Shown piece by piece: positions 8,768 to 17,850 of a stretch of DNA of 64,000 bases. A program made the translations under genes and the position numbers. The stretch is from the NCBI RefSeq assembly GCF_016917355.1, contig NZ_CP070304.1, forward strand, positions 3,286,001 to 3,350,000, written 5' to 3'. The DNA comes from Glaciimonas sp. PAMC28666. Lineage in GTDB: Bacteria; Pseudomonadota; Gammaproteobacteria; Burkholderiales; Burkholderiaceae_D. Below the pieces are notes generated by a model. That model was not told the DNA's origin. It saw nothing but the letters and a program-made list of their open reading frames with translations, and did not search any database. The stretch's first letter is position 1. Every line of letters begins with the position of its first letter.

Positions 8768-10192
8768 TCAATGATCAGAGCTTTGCGCTGCGGCAACCGC
8801 ATATTCGCGGGCGCTGTTGGCAGTGCCCTTGCCATTAAAGAACAAGTTGAGTAATACCGCCATGGCCGATGCCAGCAGAATGCCGCTATGCAAAATGGTA
8901 GACAAGAATGCAGGCATTTTGTCAAAAAAGCTGGGGGCAACAATCGGGATCATTCCGGCACCGATACTCACTGCGACGATAAAAAGATTGTTGCGGTTGC
9001 CGACAAAATCAACTTTGGCGAGTATTTTTATACCGGTGGCAGCGACCATGCCGAACATGACCAGTCCAGCGCCGCCAAGGACAAACTGTGGAATTGACGC
9101 CGCCACGTTTGCCATTTTCGGAAACAGACCGAAGGCCATCAAAATCACGCCAGCAGTGGCGCAGACATATCGACTGCGGACGCCGGTGACGCCGACCAGT
9201 CCGATGTTTTGTGAAAAGGAGGTGTAGGGGAAAGTATTAAAGACACCGCCGATGATCGATCCGAGGCCATCTACACGGAGGCCACGTGCAAGCGTTTTAT
9301 CATCGATTTTTTTGCCAACGATTTCGCCCAGGGCAATGAACATTCCGGTCGATTCAATCATGGTCACGATCATGACCAGGCACAGGCTGATAATCGAGCC
9401 CAGATCAAATTTGGGCCAACCATAGTGAAATGGACGAATAAGCGCAAACCAGTCAGCATCGCCCAGGCCATAAAAGCTAATTTTCCCCATCGACAATGCG
9501 ATCAAAAATCCAATAATCATCCCGACCAGCACCGAAATGTTGGCGATGAACCCCTTTACATATTTAGTAATCAGCAAAATCGATATCAAGACAACCAAAG
9601 CGATACCCAGACTGGTCGGAGAGCCATAGTCCGGATTTGGTATTTTGGTAAAGACGCCATCGACCAGCTTGCCGATGATAGGCTGACCGCCCGCGGCCCA
9701 ATTGATACCAATACCCATTAGCGAAATACCGATGACGGTAATAACAGTTCCCGTGACGACCGGCGGAAAAAATCGCATCATGCGGCTCATGTAGGGTGCC
9801 GCCAGCATACAGAAAATACCGGCCACGATTACCGCGCCATATATGTGAACGATGGTCAGGTCTGGATTGCCGGCCATCGCGACCATTGGGCCCACGGCGG
9901 CGAAGGTGACGCCCATCATCACAGGCATTTTGATACCGAATTTCCAAAACCCAAGGCTTTGAATGAGCGTGACCAGGCCGCAACAAAACAGATCGGCACT
10001 AATCAGAAAGGCGACATCACTTTTTGCCAGATGGAGCGCCCCCCCGACAATCAGCGGGACGGCAATGGCGCCCGCATACATGACAAGCACATGCTGCATG
10101 CCAAGCGCGGTGAGTTTGCCTAACGGTAACTTTTCATCAACCGGGTCGGTTATGGTGGTGGCGGGAGTGACAGTTGCGGTTGCGGTGTTCAT
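8768..10192 (-). CDS. NCS2-family urate/xanthine permease
   Basis: A 474-residue integral membrane protein of the nucleobase-ascorbate transporter family with about 12-14 hydrophobic segments. The NAT signature Q-N-x-G (FSQNIGLVGVTG) is present. Family members import uracil, xanthine or urate by proton symport; with PuuD, UraD-AllC and PuuE around it, urate (UacT-like) or xanthine is the likely substrate. It lies upstream of uraD-allC on the same strand, 120 bp away with the hairpin in the gap, so it is the first gene of a permease / uraD-allC / deaminase operon. A hydrophilic N-terminal tail of about 25 residues precedes the first membrane segment. Confidence 0.92.
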   Translation of the reverse strand: MNTATATVTPATTITDPVDEKLPLGKLTALGMQHVLVMYAGAIAVPLIVGGALHLAKSDVAFLISADLFCCGLVTLIQSLGFWKFGIKMPVMMGVTFAAVGPMVAMAGNPDLTIVHIYGAVIVAGIFCMLAAPYMSRMMRFFPPVVTGTVITVIGISLMGIGINWAAGGQPIIGKLVDGVFTKIPNPDYGSPTSLGIALVVLISILLITKYVKGFIANISVLVGMIIGFLIALSMGKISFYGLGDADWFALIRPFHYGWPKFDLGSIISLCLVMIVTMIESTGMFIALGEIVGKKIDDKTLARGLRVDGLGSIIGGVFNTFPYTSFSQNIGLVGVTGVRSRYVCATAGVILMAFGLFPKMANVAASIPQFVLGGAGLVMFGMVAATGIKILAKVDFVGNRNNLFIVAVSIGAGMIPIVAPSFFDKMPAFLSTILHSGILLASAMAVLLNLFFNGKGTANSAREYAVAAAQSSDH

Positions 10193-10393
10193 TGTGCGTC
10201 TCCAGAAGCTGGGATTTTTTAGATATTATTTTGTCTTGCACAATTCATGCCAGTGACGTTAGAGCGGAGTGAGAGGTCGTTCCGATATCAACGCTAGGGT
10301 TATGTAATGTGTGATGAACGATATTATAGAAAACCATAGTGTGAGATATACGCAATGATTGATAGTTGATTTCAGTTGTAGCATATAACAGTT
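10193..10393. other. Upstream region of the permease operon
   Basis: About 200 bp, A/T-rich near 10310-10390, between the lysR gene and the permease on the same strand. It should hold the permease promoter. I see several TA-rich short dyads but no convincing -35/-10 pair, and no copy of the TTTGTAT dyad found on the puuD side. Confidence 0.4.
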
Positions 10394-11332
10394 TCATTTG
10401 ATTACCATTGCTTTGACGACTTGACTGACCTGTTCACGCAACCATTTATGCTCGGTCGCCTGATGCACGCGTTCGTGCCAAAGTTGATAAAACCGCATTG
10501 GAGGAAATTTTATCGGTAGCGTAAAACTTTTTAGAGCGAGCGTTTTTTCGTAAAACTGAGCAAATTGCCGACCCGTGGTCAGCACCAGATCGGTCTGCGC
10601 TGCCATATAGGGAAGCATGCCAAAGTAAGCTGATTCGACCACCACGTTACGGCGCATATTCTGGCGATCAAGGAAGGAATCAATGATGCCGTGATAACCA
10701 GGAAGAACTTGCCACGGGGCAAGGTGCGGCAGGCTTAAGTAGTCTTCCACTGTCATGGCATCGGAGGCGGTACGTTTGGCATAGGCGCTATCTGCGCGCA
10801 TCAGACAGACAATCGGATCGTCAAACAATTTAGTTAAATGTAAATGTTGCGGCGGCTCATCCCAATTCGCAATGACCAGATCGAGGTCGCCATCGGACAG
10901 TTGGCGCACATAATCGGTCTCCGGCCCTAAAGCATGAATAACGATACGGCTTTTCGGTGATTCGCGTCGCATTCTGGCGACGAGTTCCAAAAAAAAGGGA
11001 GTATTCATATAGTCCGGCGCAGCAATATGAAAGGTACGGGCTTCGGCTTGCGGGACAAATGGGGTTTTGTGCACGAACAGGCGCTCGGTCTCATCGAGGA
11101 TCCGTTTAGCTGGTTTCAACAAGCTTTCGCCGTGCTGAGTCGGTACCATCCCGCGTGCGCCGCGCACCAGAAGTGGATCACCGGTCAGTTCGCGCAGTTT
11201 GCGCAATGAGGCCGAGATCGATGGTTGTGGCTGATTTAACTTGAGTGCCACCCGGGAAACGTTCTTTTCACACAGCAAAAGATAGAGTATGCGGATCAAA
11301 TGAATATCAAGATGGTCTGGTAGCTTGGACAT
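10394..11332 (-). CDS. LysR-family transcriptional regulator of the urate locus
   Basis: A 312-residue LysR protein. The N-terminal winged helix-turn-helix (about residues 10-65: VSRVALKLNQPQPSISASLR, then GDPLLVRGARG) is followed by the two-lobed effector domain (from about residue 90), with an unremarkable length. LysR regulators usually act on the divergently transcribed neighbour: here puuD, across 650 bp. The permease operon also lies next to it in the same direction. The likely effector is a purine catabolite such as urate, which is inference from context only. The nearest candidate operator is the TTTGTAT-N3-ATACAAA dyad at 11782-11798. Confidence 0.9.
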   Translation of the reverse strand: MSKLPDHLDIHLIRILYLLLCEKNVSRVALKLNQPQPSISASLRKLRELTGDPLLVRGARGMVPTQHGESLLKPAKRILDETERLFVHKTPFVPQAEARTFHIAAPDYMNTPFFLELVARMRRESPKSRIVIHALGPETDYVRQLSDGDLDLVIANWDEPPQHLHLTKLFDDPIVCLMRADSAYAKRTASDAMTVEDYLSLPHLAPWQVLPGYHGIIDSFLDRQNMRRNVVVESAYFGMLPYMAAQTDLVLTTGRQFAQFYEKTLALKSFTLPIKFPPMRFYQLWHERVHQATEHKWLREQVSQVVKAMVIK

Positions 11333-11981
11333 AATGGGTTTGTCTCTTTGTCTCTTTGTGAATTGGGACCCTGTTACTGCCTGGCCGTCCGATCTTTGTC
11401 GGAAGGATAGGGGGGTCAGTGCATGTCAAGTTCGGTGGCAAGTTCGGCGTCACGTTCGGTGTAACGTTCGCGACTTCTGTCACCGGACTGCCGTGCCGGC
11501 TTAGATCAGGCATCAGGCCGTATTGACGCGAGCGACGGTGACGTCGATTTTATAGGTCTATTGAGGCGACTCGACAGTTTTATTTAATTTCTGTATATGA
11601 ATAGACGTATGTCAAATATACTTCAAATTCAATATTTTTAAAGCCGAACGCGTTTATCTTTCATGAATCCGAGTTGTTTTAAGTCGTGGCATCGCTGTTT
11701 GCAGCACTGACTGGGAAACAACGTTGGGCAAAAGAATGTGACTTCGTCAGCTTATAGCGTGAAATGCCGTGCAAAATAGTGTTTGTATAAGATACAAAGC
11801 GTCAACTTCTACACCGGTTAAAGGGGAAAACGCAAAGCACTGGTTTAAGCATACAAGATTGCGCAGGTCATAGTGGTCGTAGCGGAGCTGTAACTACCAA
11901 GTTCGCGACTTATTTTGAGGGGGTGGCCCTCTCTCGTCTGCAGTGCCCGCAGTGGCGGACGAGTGTAATTGTGAGGAAGAC
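11333..11981. other. Divergent control region between lysR and puuD
   Basis: About 650 bp without a supported gene. Near the lysR end (11420-11475) there are short direct repeats of a GTTCG-containing unit (AAGTTCGGTGG, AAGTTCGGCGT, ACGTTCGGTGT, ACGTTCGCG). The middle is A/T-rich. The strongest symmetric element is at 11782-11798. A 68-codon minus-strand frame overlaps the GTTCG repeats, but its repetitive product does not look like a protein. Confidence 0.5.
11782..11798. promoter_or_regulatory. Candidate LysR operator (TTTGTAT-N3-ATACAAA)
   Basis: A perfect 7-base inverted repeat with a 3-base centre; the inner core fits the LysR T-N11-A rule. It lies 184 bp before the puuD start and on the far side of the spacer from lysR. 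It could instead be part of a promoter, since it contains TATAAG. Confidence 0.5.
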
Positions 11982-13235
11982 ATGGATTCAATGTTAGTGT
12001 CGTATGGCGTGGAATGGCTCAATTTACTGGTGCGCTGGCTTCACCTGATCGTCGGGATCGCGTGGATTGGCGCGTCGTTCTATTTCGTCTGGCTGGACAA
12101 CTCTATCCGTCCACCCAAGCCTGGTTCTGATCTGGCCAATAAAGGTGTTTCTGGCGAATTGTGGGCGGTGCATGGTGGCGGCTTTTATAATCCGCAAAAA
12201 TATCTGGTGGCGCCGGCCGAGTTGCCGGAAGAACTCCATTGGTTTAAATGGGAAGCCTATGCGACGTGGCTAAGTGGTTTTGCAATGCTTTTCATTGTTT
12301 ATTACTTCAACGCGTCAGCGATGATGATTAACAAAGAGGTTGCCGATCTGAGTTCATTGCAGGCCATTGGCGTCGGCATCGGCACGTTAGTGATTGGCTG
12401 GACTGTCTACGATTTGTTATGTCGTTCGCCGCTCGGTAAACGTGACGGGCTTCTTGGTCTCGTGATGTATTTGTTTATCGTCGCTGCGGCATATGTGTTG
12501 AGCCATTTGCTGAGCGGTCGTGCTGCTTATATACATGTTGGTGCGATGATGGGCACCATGATGGTGGGTAACGTTTTGATGGTCATTATCCCCGGTCAGC
12601 GTAAGCTGGTTGAAGCCATGCGCCTCGGTAAAGCACCGGATCCGATTTACGGAAAAAGAGCGAAGCAGCGTAGCGTCCACAATAACTACTTCACATTGCC
12701 AGTGCTGTTCATCATGATCAGCAATCACTATGCAATGACTTACAGCCACGCATACAACTGGTTGGTGCTGGCGGCGATTATTGCAGCCGGTGCGCTGATT
12801 CGTCACTTTTTCAATCTGCGTCATGCTGGTCGTGTTTCCTGGGGTTATCCAGCTGCCGGTGTTGCTATCCTGGTGGTGGTAGCGATTGCGATTGCTCCAC
12901 GTCCGATCCCTGCGCCTGTGGTACCTGTTGCCACTGTTGGGCAGGCGGTAACCGGAACGGCAGCGACTGATGTGCCAGTGGCAGATATGGCGCACGTGCA
13001 GGCGATCATTACTCAGCGTTGCGTTGAGTGTCATGCAGCGCAGCCGACGCAGCCCGGATTTGCTACCGCGCCTGCCGGAATCATGCTGCAAACGCCTGAT
13101 TTGATACGCCAACATGCTGACAAAATTTTCCAGCAAGCAGTGCAGTTGAAAGCAATGCCGCTCGGGAACATGACCAATATCACTGACGCTGAGCGGGCGG
13201 TGATTGGTGCCTGGTATCAAGCGGGTGCGAAGTAA
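11982..13235 (+). CDS. puuD: Membrane urate hydroxylase PuuD with C-terminal cytochrome c domain
   Basis: A 417-residue protein that oxidises urate to 5-hydroxyisourate in the membrane and passes electrons to a cytochrome rather than to oxygen. The N-terminus (WLNLLVRWLHLIVGIAWIGASFYFVWLDNSI) is the characteristic first helix of the urate oxidase N-terminal domain, followed by about seven further membrane segments. A periplasmic proline/valine linker leads to a single-heme domain with CVECH at residues 347-351 and candidate axial Met at 392 or 397. ATG 11982 is preceded by GAGGAAG; the frame extends to GTG 11943 without a ribosome site. It replaces the soluble cofactor-free uricase in this pathway. 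Confidence 0.95.
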   Translation: MDSMLVSYGVEWLNLLVRWLHLIVGIAWIGASFYFVWLDNSIRPPKPGSDLANKGVSGELWAVHGGGFYNPQKYLVAPAELPEELHWFKWEAYATWLSGFAMLFIVYYFNASAMMINKEVADLSSLQAIGVGIGTLVIGWTVYDLLCRSPLGKRDGLLGLVMYLFIVAAAYVLSHLLSGRAAYIHVGAMMGTMMVGNVLMVIIPGQRKLVEAMRLGKAPDPIYGKRAKQRSVHNNYFTLPVLFIMISNHYAMTYSHAYNWLVLAAIIAAGALIRHFFNLRHAGRVSWGYPAAGVAILVVVAIAIAPRPIPAPVVPVATVGQAVTGTAATDVPVADMAHVQAIITQRCVECHAAQPTQPGFATAPAGIMLQTPDLIRQHADKIFQQAVQLKAMPLGNMTNITDAERAVIGAWYQAGAK

Positions 13236-13262
13236 TCGCGCATGGTTTTGATTGATTGCTGA

Positions 13263-13297
13263 TTTATTTGACGCTCATCGGTTGAGCGTCAAATAAA
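13263..13297 (+). terminator. Perfect 15-bp hairpin after puuD
   Basis: TTTATTTGACGCTCA and its exact complement flank a TCGGT loop. There is no T run beyond the stem, but the ascending arm ends in A/T pairs. It sits 28 bp past the puuD stop. It is most likely a transcript end or stabiliser. Confidence 0.6.
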
Positions 13298-13482
13298 CCG
13301 ACTCAAACATACGCCGCAGTTAATTAGTGCCTGAATATTGACGGTACTTTTCACAGATCATCTCCATTAACAGTACAAAGCAGATGCCTGGCGACGGCAA
13401 CCTCGCTGGCTTCCTGCTGCCTGCAGCAAGTTGTTGCTAGCAGTAGCTTGTGCCTTGATAACCACATTTCTGAAAGTTTATT

Positions 13483-15108
13483 ATGACCACTCTCACCATC
13501 GACGGCTTCACCCTCACTGCAGCGCAGGTCGTCAGCGTGGCCCGTGCACCGTATTTGCCGGTGACGTTGGCGCAGTCTTCGCGCGCCGCGTTGAAGGAAA
13601 GCCGCGATTTCATCGAAGCGACCTGGATGCATGATGACGCGCCGATGATGTACAGCTTCAACACCGGTGTCGGGCTGTTAAAAGATACCCGTATCAAGGT
13701 CGAACACATTGCGTTGTTTCAGACTCAGCTGATCAAAGCCCATTGCGCCGGGATCGGCGAGCCATTTTCGGAAGAAGTCAGCCGCGCCACCATGTTGCTG
13801 CGTGCCAATGCTTTTGCGAGTAATTATTCGGCGCCACGGGTGGAGGTGGTGGACCGTCTGCTGGCGTTCCTGAACGCTGGCATTCATCCGATCATGCCGC
13901 AAAAAGGCTCGGTCGGTGCCTCCGGCGATCTGGCTCCACTGTCGTATCTGGCCGCCGCGATTGCCGGTTTCGACGAAGCCGAAGTGATGTATCAGGGTGA
14001 ACGCATGCGTGCCCCGCAAGCCATTACCGCCGCCGGCATTGCGCCGGTCAAATTCGATTTGCAAGCCAAGGACGCCTCGGCCTTGATTAATGGCTGTACC
14101 GCCTCGCTGGCGGTGGCCGTGCTGGTAGCGCACGACGCGCGTAACTTGCTGAGCGATGCGTGCCTGTCACTGGGCCTGACGCTGGAAGCGATGCGGGCCG
14201 AAATGGCGGCCTTCGATGCACGCATTCAGCAAGCACGTCCGCACGCCGGGCAAATCAAAACCGCTGCGGTGGTGCGCAAGCTGCTCAAGGGATCGACCCG
14301 CACCACGCATGCAGCGCGCTCGGTGCAGTTTCCGGAAGAGTCCCGCCGCACCGATATTCCGTATTCAGAACGGATTCAGGATGTGTATTCGTTGCGCTGT
14401 GCACCGCAAGTCTACGGTCCGGTGTTCGATGCACTCGACTACATCGACACCATCGTCGACAAGGAAATCAATTCGGCCACCGATAATCCATTGATCTTCG
14501 GCAAAGAGGGCGGCGGCTTTGAGATCATTTCCGGCGGCAATTTCCACGGCCAGTATCTGGCCCAGGCGATGGATCTGATGGCGATGGTGATGACCGATTT
14601 GGGCAGCATTTGCGAACGTCGGGTGGCGCGTCTGATCGATCCGACTTTGTCGTGGGGCTTGCCACGCAATCTGATGAGCGGTGTGCGCGGGGTCAACACC
14701 GGTTATCCGGTGGTGCAATGTTCGTTGAGTTCCCTCGTAATGGAAAACCGCACCTTGTGCATGCCCGGCAGCGTCGACAGTATTCCGGCCAAAGGCAACA
14801 GCGAAGACCATGTCTCCAACTCCACCTGGTGCGCACGCAAGGCCGCGACGGTGGTGGCAAATACCCAATATATTATCGGGGTCGAGATGTTATTGGCGGC
14901 GCAAGCCTTGACCATGACCGAAGATTTGTTGCCGGGATTCGTCCTGGGTCAGGGCACACAAGCGGCCTATCAGGAAATCCGTCGCCAGATTCCCGCTTGC
15001 CTGGACGGTGATCGCTGGTTCCACGATGATATTCTGATGGCGCAATCGTTTGTCGTCACGGGATCGGTACGGAATGCGGTGGTAGAGAAAATTGGGGCGT
15101 TTGTATAA
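13483..15108 (+). CDS. MIO-type aromatic amino acid ammonia-lyase (HutH-like)
   Basis: A 541-residue member of the histidine/phenylalanine ammonia-lyase family, which removes ammonia from an amino acid through a self-formed methylidene-imidazolone. The prosthetic tripeptide A-S-G is at 146-148 (SVGASGDLAPLSY). The catalytic Tyr57 lies in YSFNTGVG, and NSATDNPL and GGNFHGQ follow. At the selectivity pair, histidine lyases usually have Ser-His; here it reads Ala86-His87 (KAHCAGIG). Histidine is therefore the closest guess but not certain. No hutU, hutI or hutG is nearby. The G+C content appears higher than that of its neighbours. ATG 13483 has only a weak GAAAG upstream. Confidence 0.85.
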   Translation: MTTLTIDGFTLTAAQVVSVARAPYLPVTLAQSSRAALKESRDFIEATWMHDDAPMMYSFNTGVGLLKDTRIKVEHIALFQTQLIKAHCAGIGEPFSEEVSRATMLLRANAFASNYSAPRVEVVDRLLAFLNAGIHPIMPQKGSVGASGDLAPLSYLAAAIAGFDEAEVMYQGERMRAPQAITAAGIAPVKFDLQAKDASALINGCTASLAVAVLVAHDARNLLSDACLSLGLTLEAMRAEMAAFDARIQQARPHAGQIKTAAVVRKLLKGSTRTTHAARSVQFPEESRRTDIPYSERIQDVYSLRCAPQVYGPVFDALDYIDTIVDKEINSATDNPLIFGKEGGGFEIISGGNFHGQYLAQAMDLMAMVMTDLGSICERRVARLIDPTLSWGLPRNLMSGVRGVNTGYPVVQCSLSSLVMENRTLCMPGSVDSIPAKGNSEDHVSNSTWCARKAATVVANTQYIIGVEMLLAAQALTMTEDLLPGFVLGQGTQAAYQEIRRQIPACLDGDRWFHDDILMAQSFVVTGSVRNAVVEKIGAFV

Positions 15109-15202
15109 CTTCAGTCGACGAAAAGAAAACACCGCACGACGCTTCATAACGTCGTGAGGTTAATTTTTTAGGGCATTGGTAGGTGAATTTCACCCAAAAA
15201 TA

Positions 15203-15253
15203 AAAGGCGCGTTGTTCTGATTTTTTACAATCAGGTCAACGCGCCTTTCGCTT
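15203..15253. terminator. Bidirectional terminator between ammonia-lyase and porin
   Basis: AAAGGCGCGTTG (15203-15214) pairs with CAACGCGCCTTT (15237-15248), and an inner CTGATT/AATCAG stem extends it. T-rich bases follow on the plus strand, and an A run preceding it gives a U run on the minus strand. It separates the two convergent genes. Confidence 0.8.
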
Positions 15254-15284
15254 TTTCGACGTTTAAATACGGATACTATTTCGA

Positions 15285-16403
15285 TCAGAAGCGATGCCGG
15301 ATGCCAAGCCCCAAGCTGTTTCCAGTACTCTGATCCGTAATTTTATCGACCATATATATCGCGTAAACGTCGGTGCGTTTGGATAGATTGTAGTCATAGC
15401 CGACCGATGTGGTGTTGCGTTTCAAGGGCTGACCGATAGCACTTCCGTCACGTTTTGTATTCGCCCAAGATGCGAGAATTGCGCCTTTACCCAGCGGAAT
15501 GCTAGTACCGAGTTGCAAAGTCTTATCTTCCAAATCAATGTCCTGCGTGGTCTTCTGGTAAGTCGCAAACAATTTAGCGAGGGTGAACTCATAGCTTGCG
15601 CCTAAAAACCAGGCTGATTGACGGGTTGCAAATTCACCCGTCGGTAGCGGAATATTGGTTGCAGGCTGTACGTTGCCCGGTGAAAGTTCTAACGGATTAT
15701 TCACTTTGACGCGTTGATAAAACGCCGTCAATGCCAAGGGGCCATTGAAATACAACACATTCGCGCCGATATTGTTTCGACCGGTTTGCCCGGCTTGCTC
15801 ACCGAACTGATAATGTAAGTTGGCTTTCAGACCGGCGAACACGGGAGTGGTATAAATAATTTCATTACTCCACCCGGTATCGCCAGCGGTGGTGTTGGTC
15901 CAGCCCGATGCGTTGAACCAAGGCACATCCATGTGCAGAATGAGGGGCGAGAATGCAAAGGAGTCGCCGAAAGGATTGAACAGGATTGACGGCAGAAAGT
16001 TAGGCGCCAGATCGCGGCCCAGAGATACTTGGCCGAAATTGCCGGATAAACCGACATTTGCATCGCGTGAGAAGAAGGTTTCATTTCCGGCAAAACGACC
16101 GGACTCGCCTGTATCCGCGCGGAAAAAAGACGTTAGTTTGAAATTGGCCTTTAGCCCATCTCCCAAATCTTCGGACCCGTTGAAGCCAAACCAGGAGGTC
16201 GTCATGCCGCCACTATTGACGGCGCTGGTACGATTGCTGTCGCCGCTATATTTCATCGAACCGAGATAAGTGTCGACCAGGCCGGTCACATTAACCGTGG
16301 TTTGTGCCATTGCTGGAATTGCCGCGGCACTGCCTAAAAGGGCGGCGATTTGCAAAATATTTATTTTTTGGCGTGTTTTATCCGTAATGCAGTTATGGTG
16401 CAT
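15285..16403 (-). CDS. Gram-negative general porin
   Basis: A 372-residue outer-membrane porin. ATG 16403 is preceded by AGGAG; the reading frame extends upstream without a ribosome site. The signal peptide ends in IPAMA, before QTTVNVTG. The mature protein starts with the typical porin strand GLVDTYLGSMKYS and ends with LGLGIRHRF, the aromatic C-terminus needed for outer-membrane assembly. Family members form 16-strand trimers for small hydrophilic solutes. Set between the purine genes and transcribed after puuE (178 bp gap, same strand), it may serve uptake of allantoin, urate or related solutes, but that is inference from position only. Confidence 0.93.
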   Translation of the reverse strand: MHHNCITDKTRQKINILQIAALLGSAAAIPAMAQTTVNVTGLVDTYLGSMKYSGDSNRTSAVNSGGMTTSWFGFNGSEDLGDGLKANFKLTSFFRADTGESGRFAGNETFFSRDANVGLSGNFGQVSLGRDLAPNFLPSILFNPFGDSFAFSPLILHMDVPWFNASGWTNTTAGDTGWSNEIIYTTPVFAGLKANLHYQFGEQAGQTGRNNIGANVLYFNGPLALTAFYQRVKVNNPLELSPGNVQPATNIPLPTGEFATRQSAWFLGASYEFTLAKLFATYQKTTQDIDLEDKTLQLGTSIPLGKGAILASWANTKRDGSAIGQPLKRNTTSVGYDYNLSKRTDVYAIYMVDKITDQSTGNSLGLGIRHRF

Positions 16404-16581
16404 TTTGTCTCCTGATTTTGTGAGTGTTGGCAATTGCTCGCCGTCTTGTTTTAAAGCAAGTACTGCGGTGCCAGGGTGGTTATTTCTACTGCCGTTACAA
16501 CTACTTATTTCTGGACGTGGAGCCGCCACGACGGGTGAAAAATGTCCCGTGATTCGAAAGACTTAACAAGCGAAGCGCTGT

Positions 16582-17529
16582 CTAGTTGGGATGCGTAGCG
16601 CGCCAGTGATCGGCGATGTCAATGCGGCGCGCAACCCAGACCTTGTCGTGTGACTGCACGTAATCCAAAAATCGCGCTAACGCCGCAGCCCGTGCCGGCC
16701 GTCCAACCATACGGCAATGCAAGCCGATTGACAGCATCTTTGGCTGGTTTAATCCTTCAGGATCGCCTTCCTTGTAGAGCACATCAAATGCATCTTTCAG
16801 ATAGTCGAAAAATTGCGTGCCGGAATTAAAGCCCTGAGCGGCCGCAAAACGCATGTCGTTGGTATCCAGCGTGTAAGGGATGATGAGTTGCGGTTTCGTG
16901 ATCGTTTTGCCGTCGGGGCCACTGAGTGTCACTTGTTCCCAGAATGGCAGGTCGTCGCCATAATTGTCCGCGTCATAGCTAAAGCCGCCGTGCTCCATGA
17001 CCAATTTGCGTGTATTGGGGGAGTCGCGTCCCGTGTACCATCCCAGCGGCGCAGTACCGGTTAATTGCTTGATGATGGCAACCGCTTCAGCGATATGTGC
17101 ACGTTCGGTAACTTCGTCAATATTCTGATAGCTGATCCAGCGCAAGCCATGGCAAGCGATTTCGTGACCAAGCTCCTGAAAAGCAGCCGTGGCTTCCAGG
17201 TTGCGTTGGAGCGCCCGCGCCACGCCAAAAACCGTCAGCGGTAGCTTACGCTCCTCGAATAATCGCAACAAGCGCCACAATCCAGCCCGGGAACCATATT
17301 CATATAACGATTCCATGCTCATATGACGATCCGCGAAGCTCTGTGCACCAATGATTTCCGACAGGAACGTTTCTGAACCAGCATCTCCATCCAACACGCA
17401 ATTTTCGCTACCTTCTTCATAATTGAGGACGAATTGCAAAGCCACGCGCGCTTGGCAAGGCCAGTGCGGATGTGGAGGAGTGCGGCCATAGCCGATCAGA
17501 TCACGAGGATAATTATTAGGCATATTCAT
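16582..17529 (-). CDS. puuE: Allantoinase PuuE (polysaccharide-deacetylase fold)
   Basis: A 315-residue NodB-fold hydrolase that opens allantoin to allantoate, unrelated to the metal-amidohydrolase allantoinases. Recognisable are the N-terminal PRDLIGYGRTPPHPHWP, VALQFVLNYEEGSE, and GHEIACHGLRW with the metal-site histidines. The length is typical of PuuE. It acts between UraD and AllC, which are fused in the protein at 6887-8647. The start at ATG 17529 (MNMPNN) has no strong ribosome site, and ATG 17523 is possible. It is divergent from hiuH, so the 320-bp gap between them probably carries both promoters. Confidence 0.94.
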   Translation of the reverse strand: MNMPNNYPRDLIGYGRTPPHPHWPCQARVALQFVLNYEEGSENCVLDGDAGSETFLSEIIGAQSFADRHMSMESLYEYGSRAGLWRLLRLFEERKLPLTVFGVARALQRNLEATAAFQELGHEIACHGLRWISYQNIDEVTERAHIAEAVAIIKQLTGTAPLGWYTGRDSPNTRKLVMEHGGFSYDADNYGDDLPFWEQVTLSGPDGKTITKPQLIIPYTLDTNDMRFAAAQGFNSGTQFFDYLKDAFDVLYKEGDPEGLNQPKMLSIGLHCRMVGRPARAAALARFLDYVQSHDKVWVARRIDIADHWRATHPN

Positions 17530-17850
17530 AGCGTTATTTTTAGATATCTCTTATCAGTTGGCCTGTCATTCCCGCACAAAATAGACTTGATTCGGAGTCT
17601 GCTGTGCACTTCACCGGCGCATCATGGCCGTTTGCCGTCATGCAAGGGGCGCTTCTTGACACAAAGTTGTGCAGAGGATGATCCGGAAAAAGTCTCATCT
17701 TTTTCAAGTTGACCTGGCGCTGGAAGGTGATGTTTGGATTATGGTGCCTGTGGTCATTATTAATATATCCGGAATAGTATATTGACCTTCAGTCTGCGGT
17801 ATATCATTTAATCTGAATTTACTTTTTGTCGTTGATCCAAGGAAAACATA
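17530..17850. other. Divergent promoter region puuE / hiuH
   Basis: About 320 bp without a gene. A/T-rich stretches at 17520-17560 and 17755-17830 (including ATATATCC and GTATATTGACC) are the probable promoters of puuE and hiuH. I find no copy of the puuD-side TTTGTAT dyad. Confidence 0.45.

Noticed and set aside
10193-10393. Possible purine riboswitch before the permease operon
   Set aside because: No conserved purine-aptamer loops are seen, and these aptamers are rare in Betaproteobacteria. LysR control explains the context.
11307-11513. 68-codon minus-strand frame before lysR
   Set aside because: Its product is an artefact of the GTTCG-type short repeats (repeated N-V-T-P and N-L-P-P), with no ribosome site, and it overlaps the lysR start.
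13483-16403. hut operon including a histidine transporter
   Set aside because: No hutU, hutI, hutG or hutC is present, and the next gene is a convergent porin. The ammonia-lyase stands alone.
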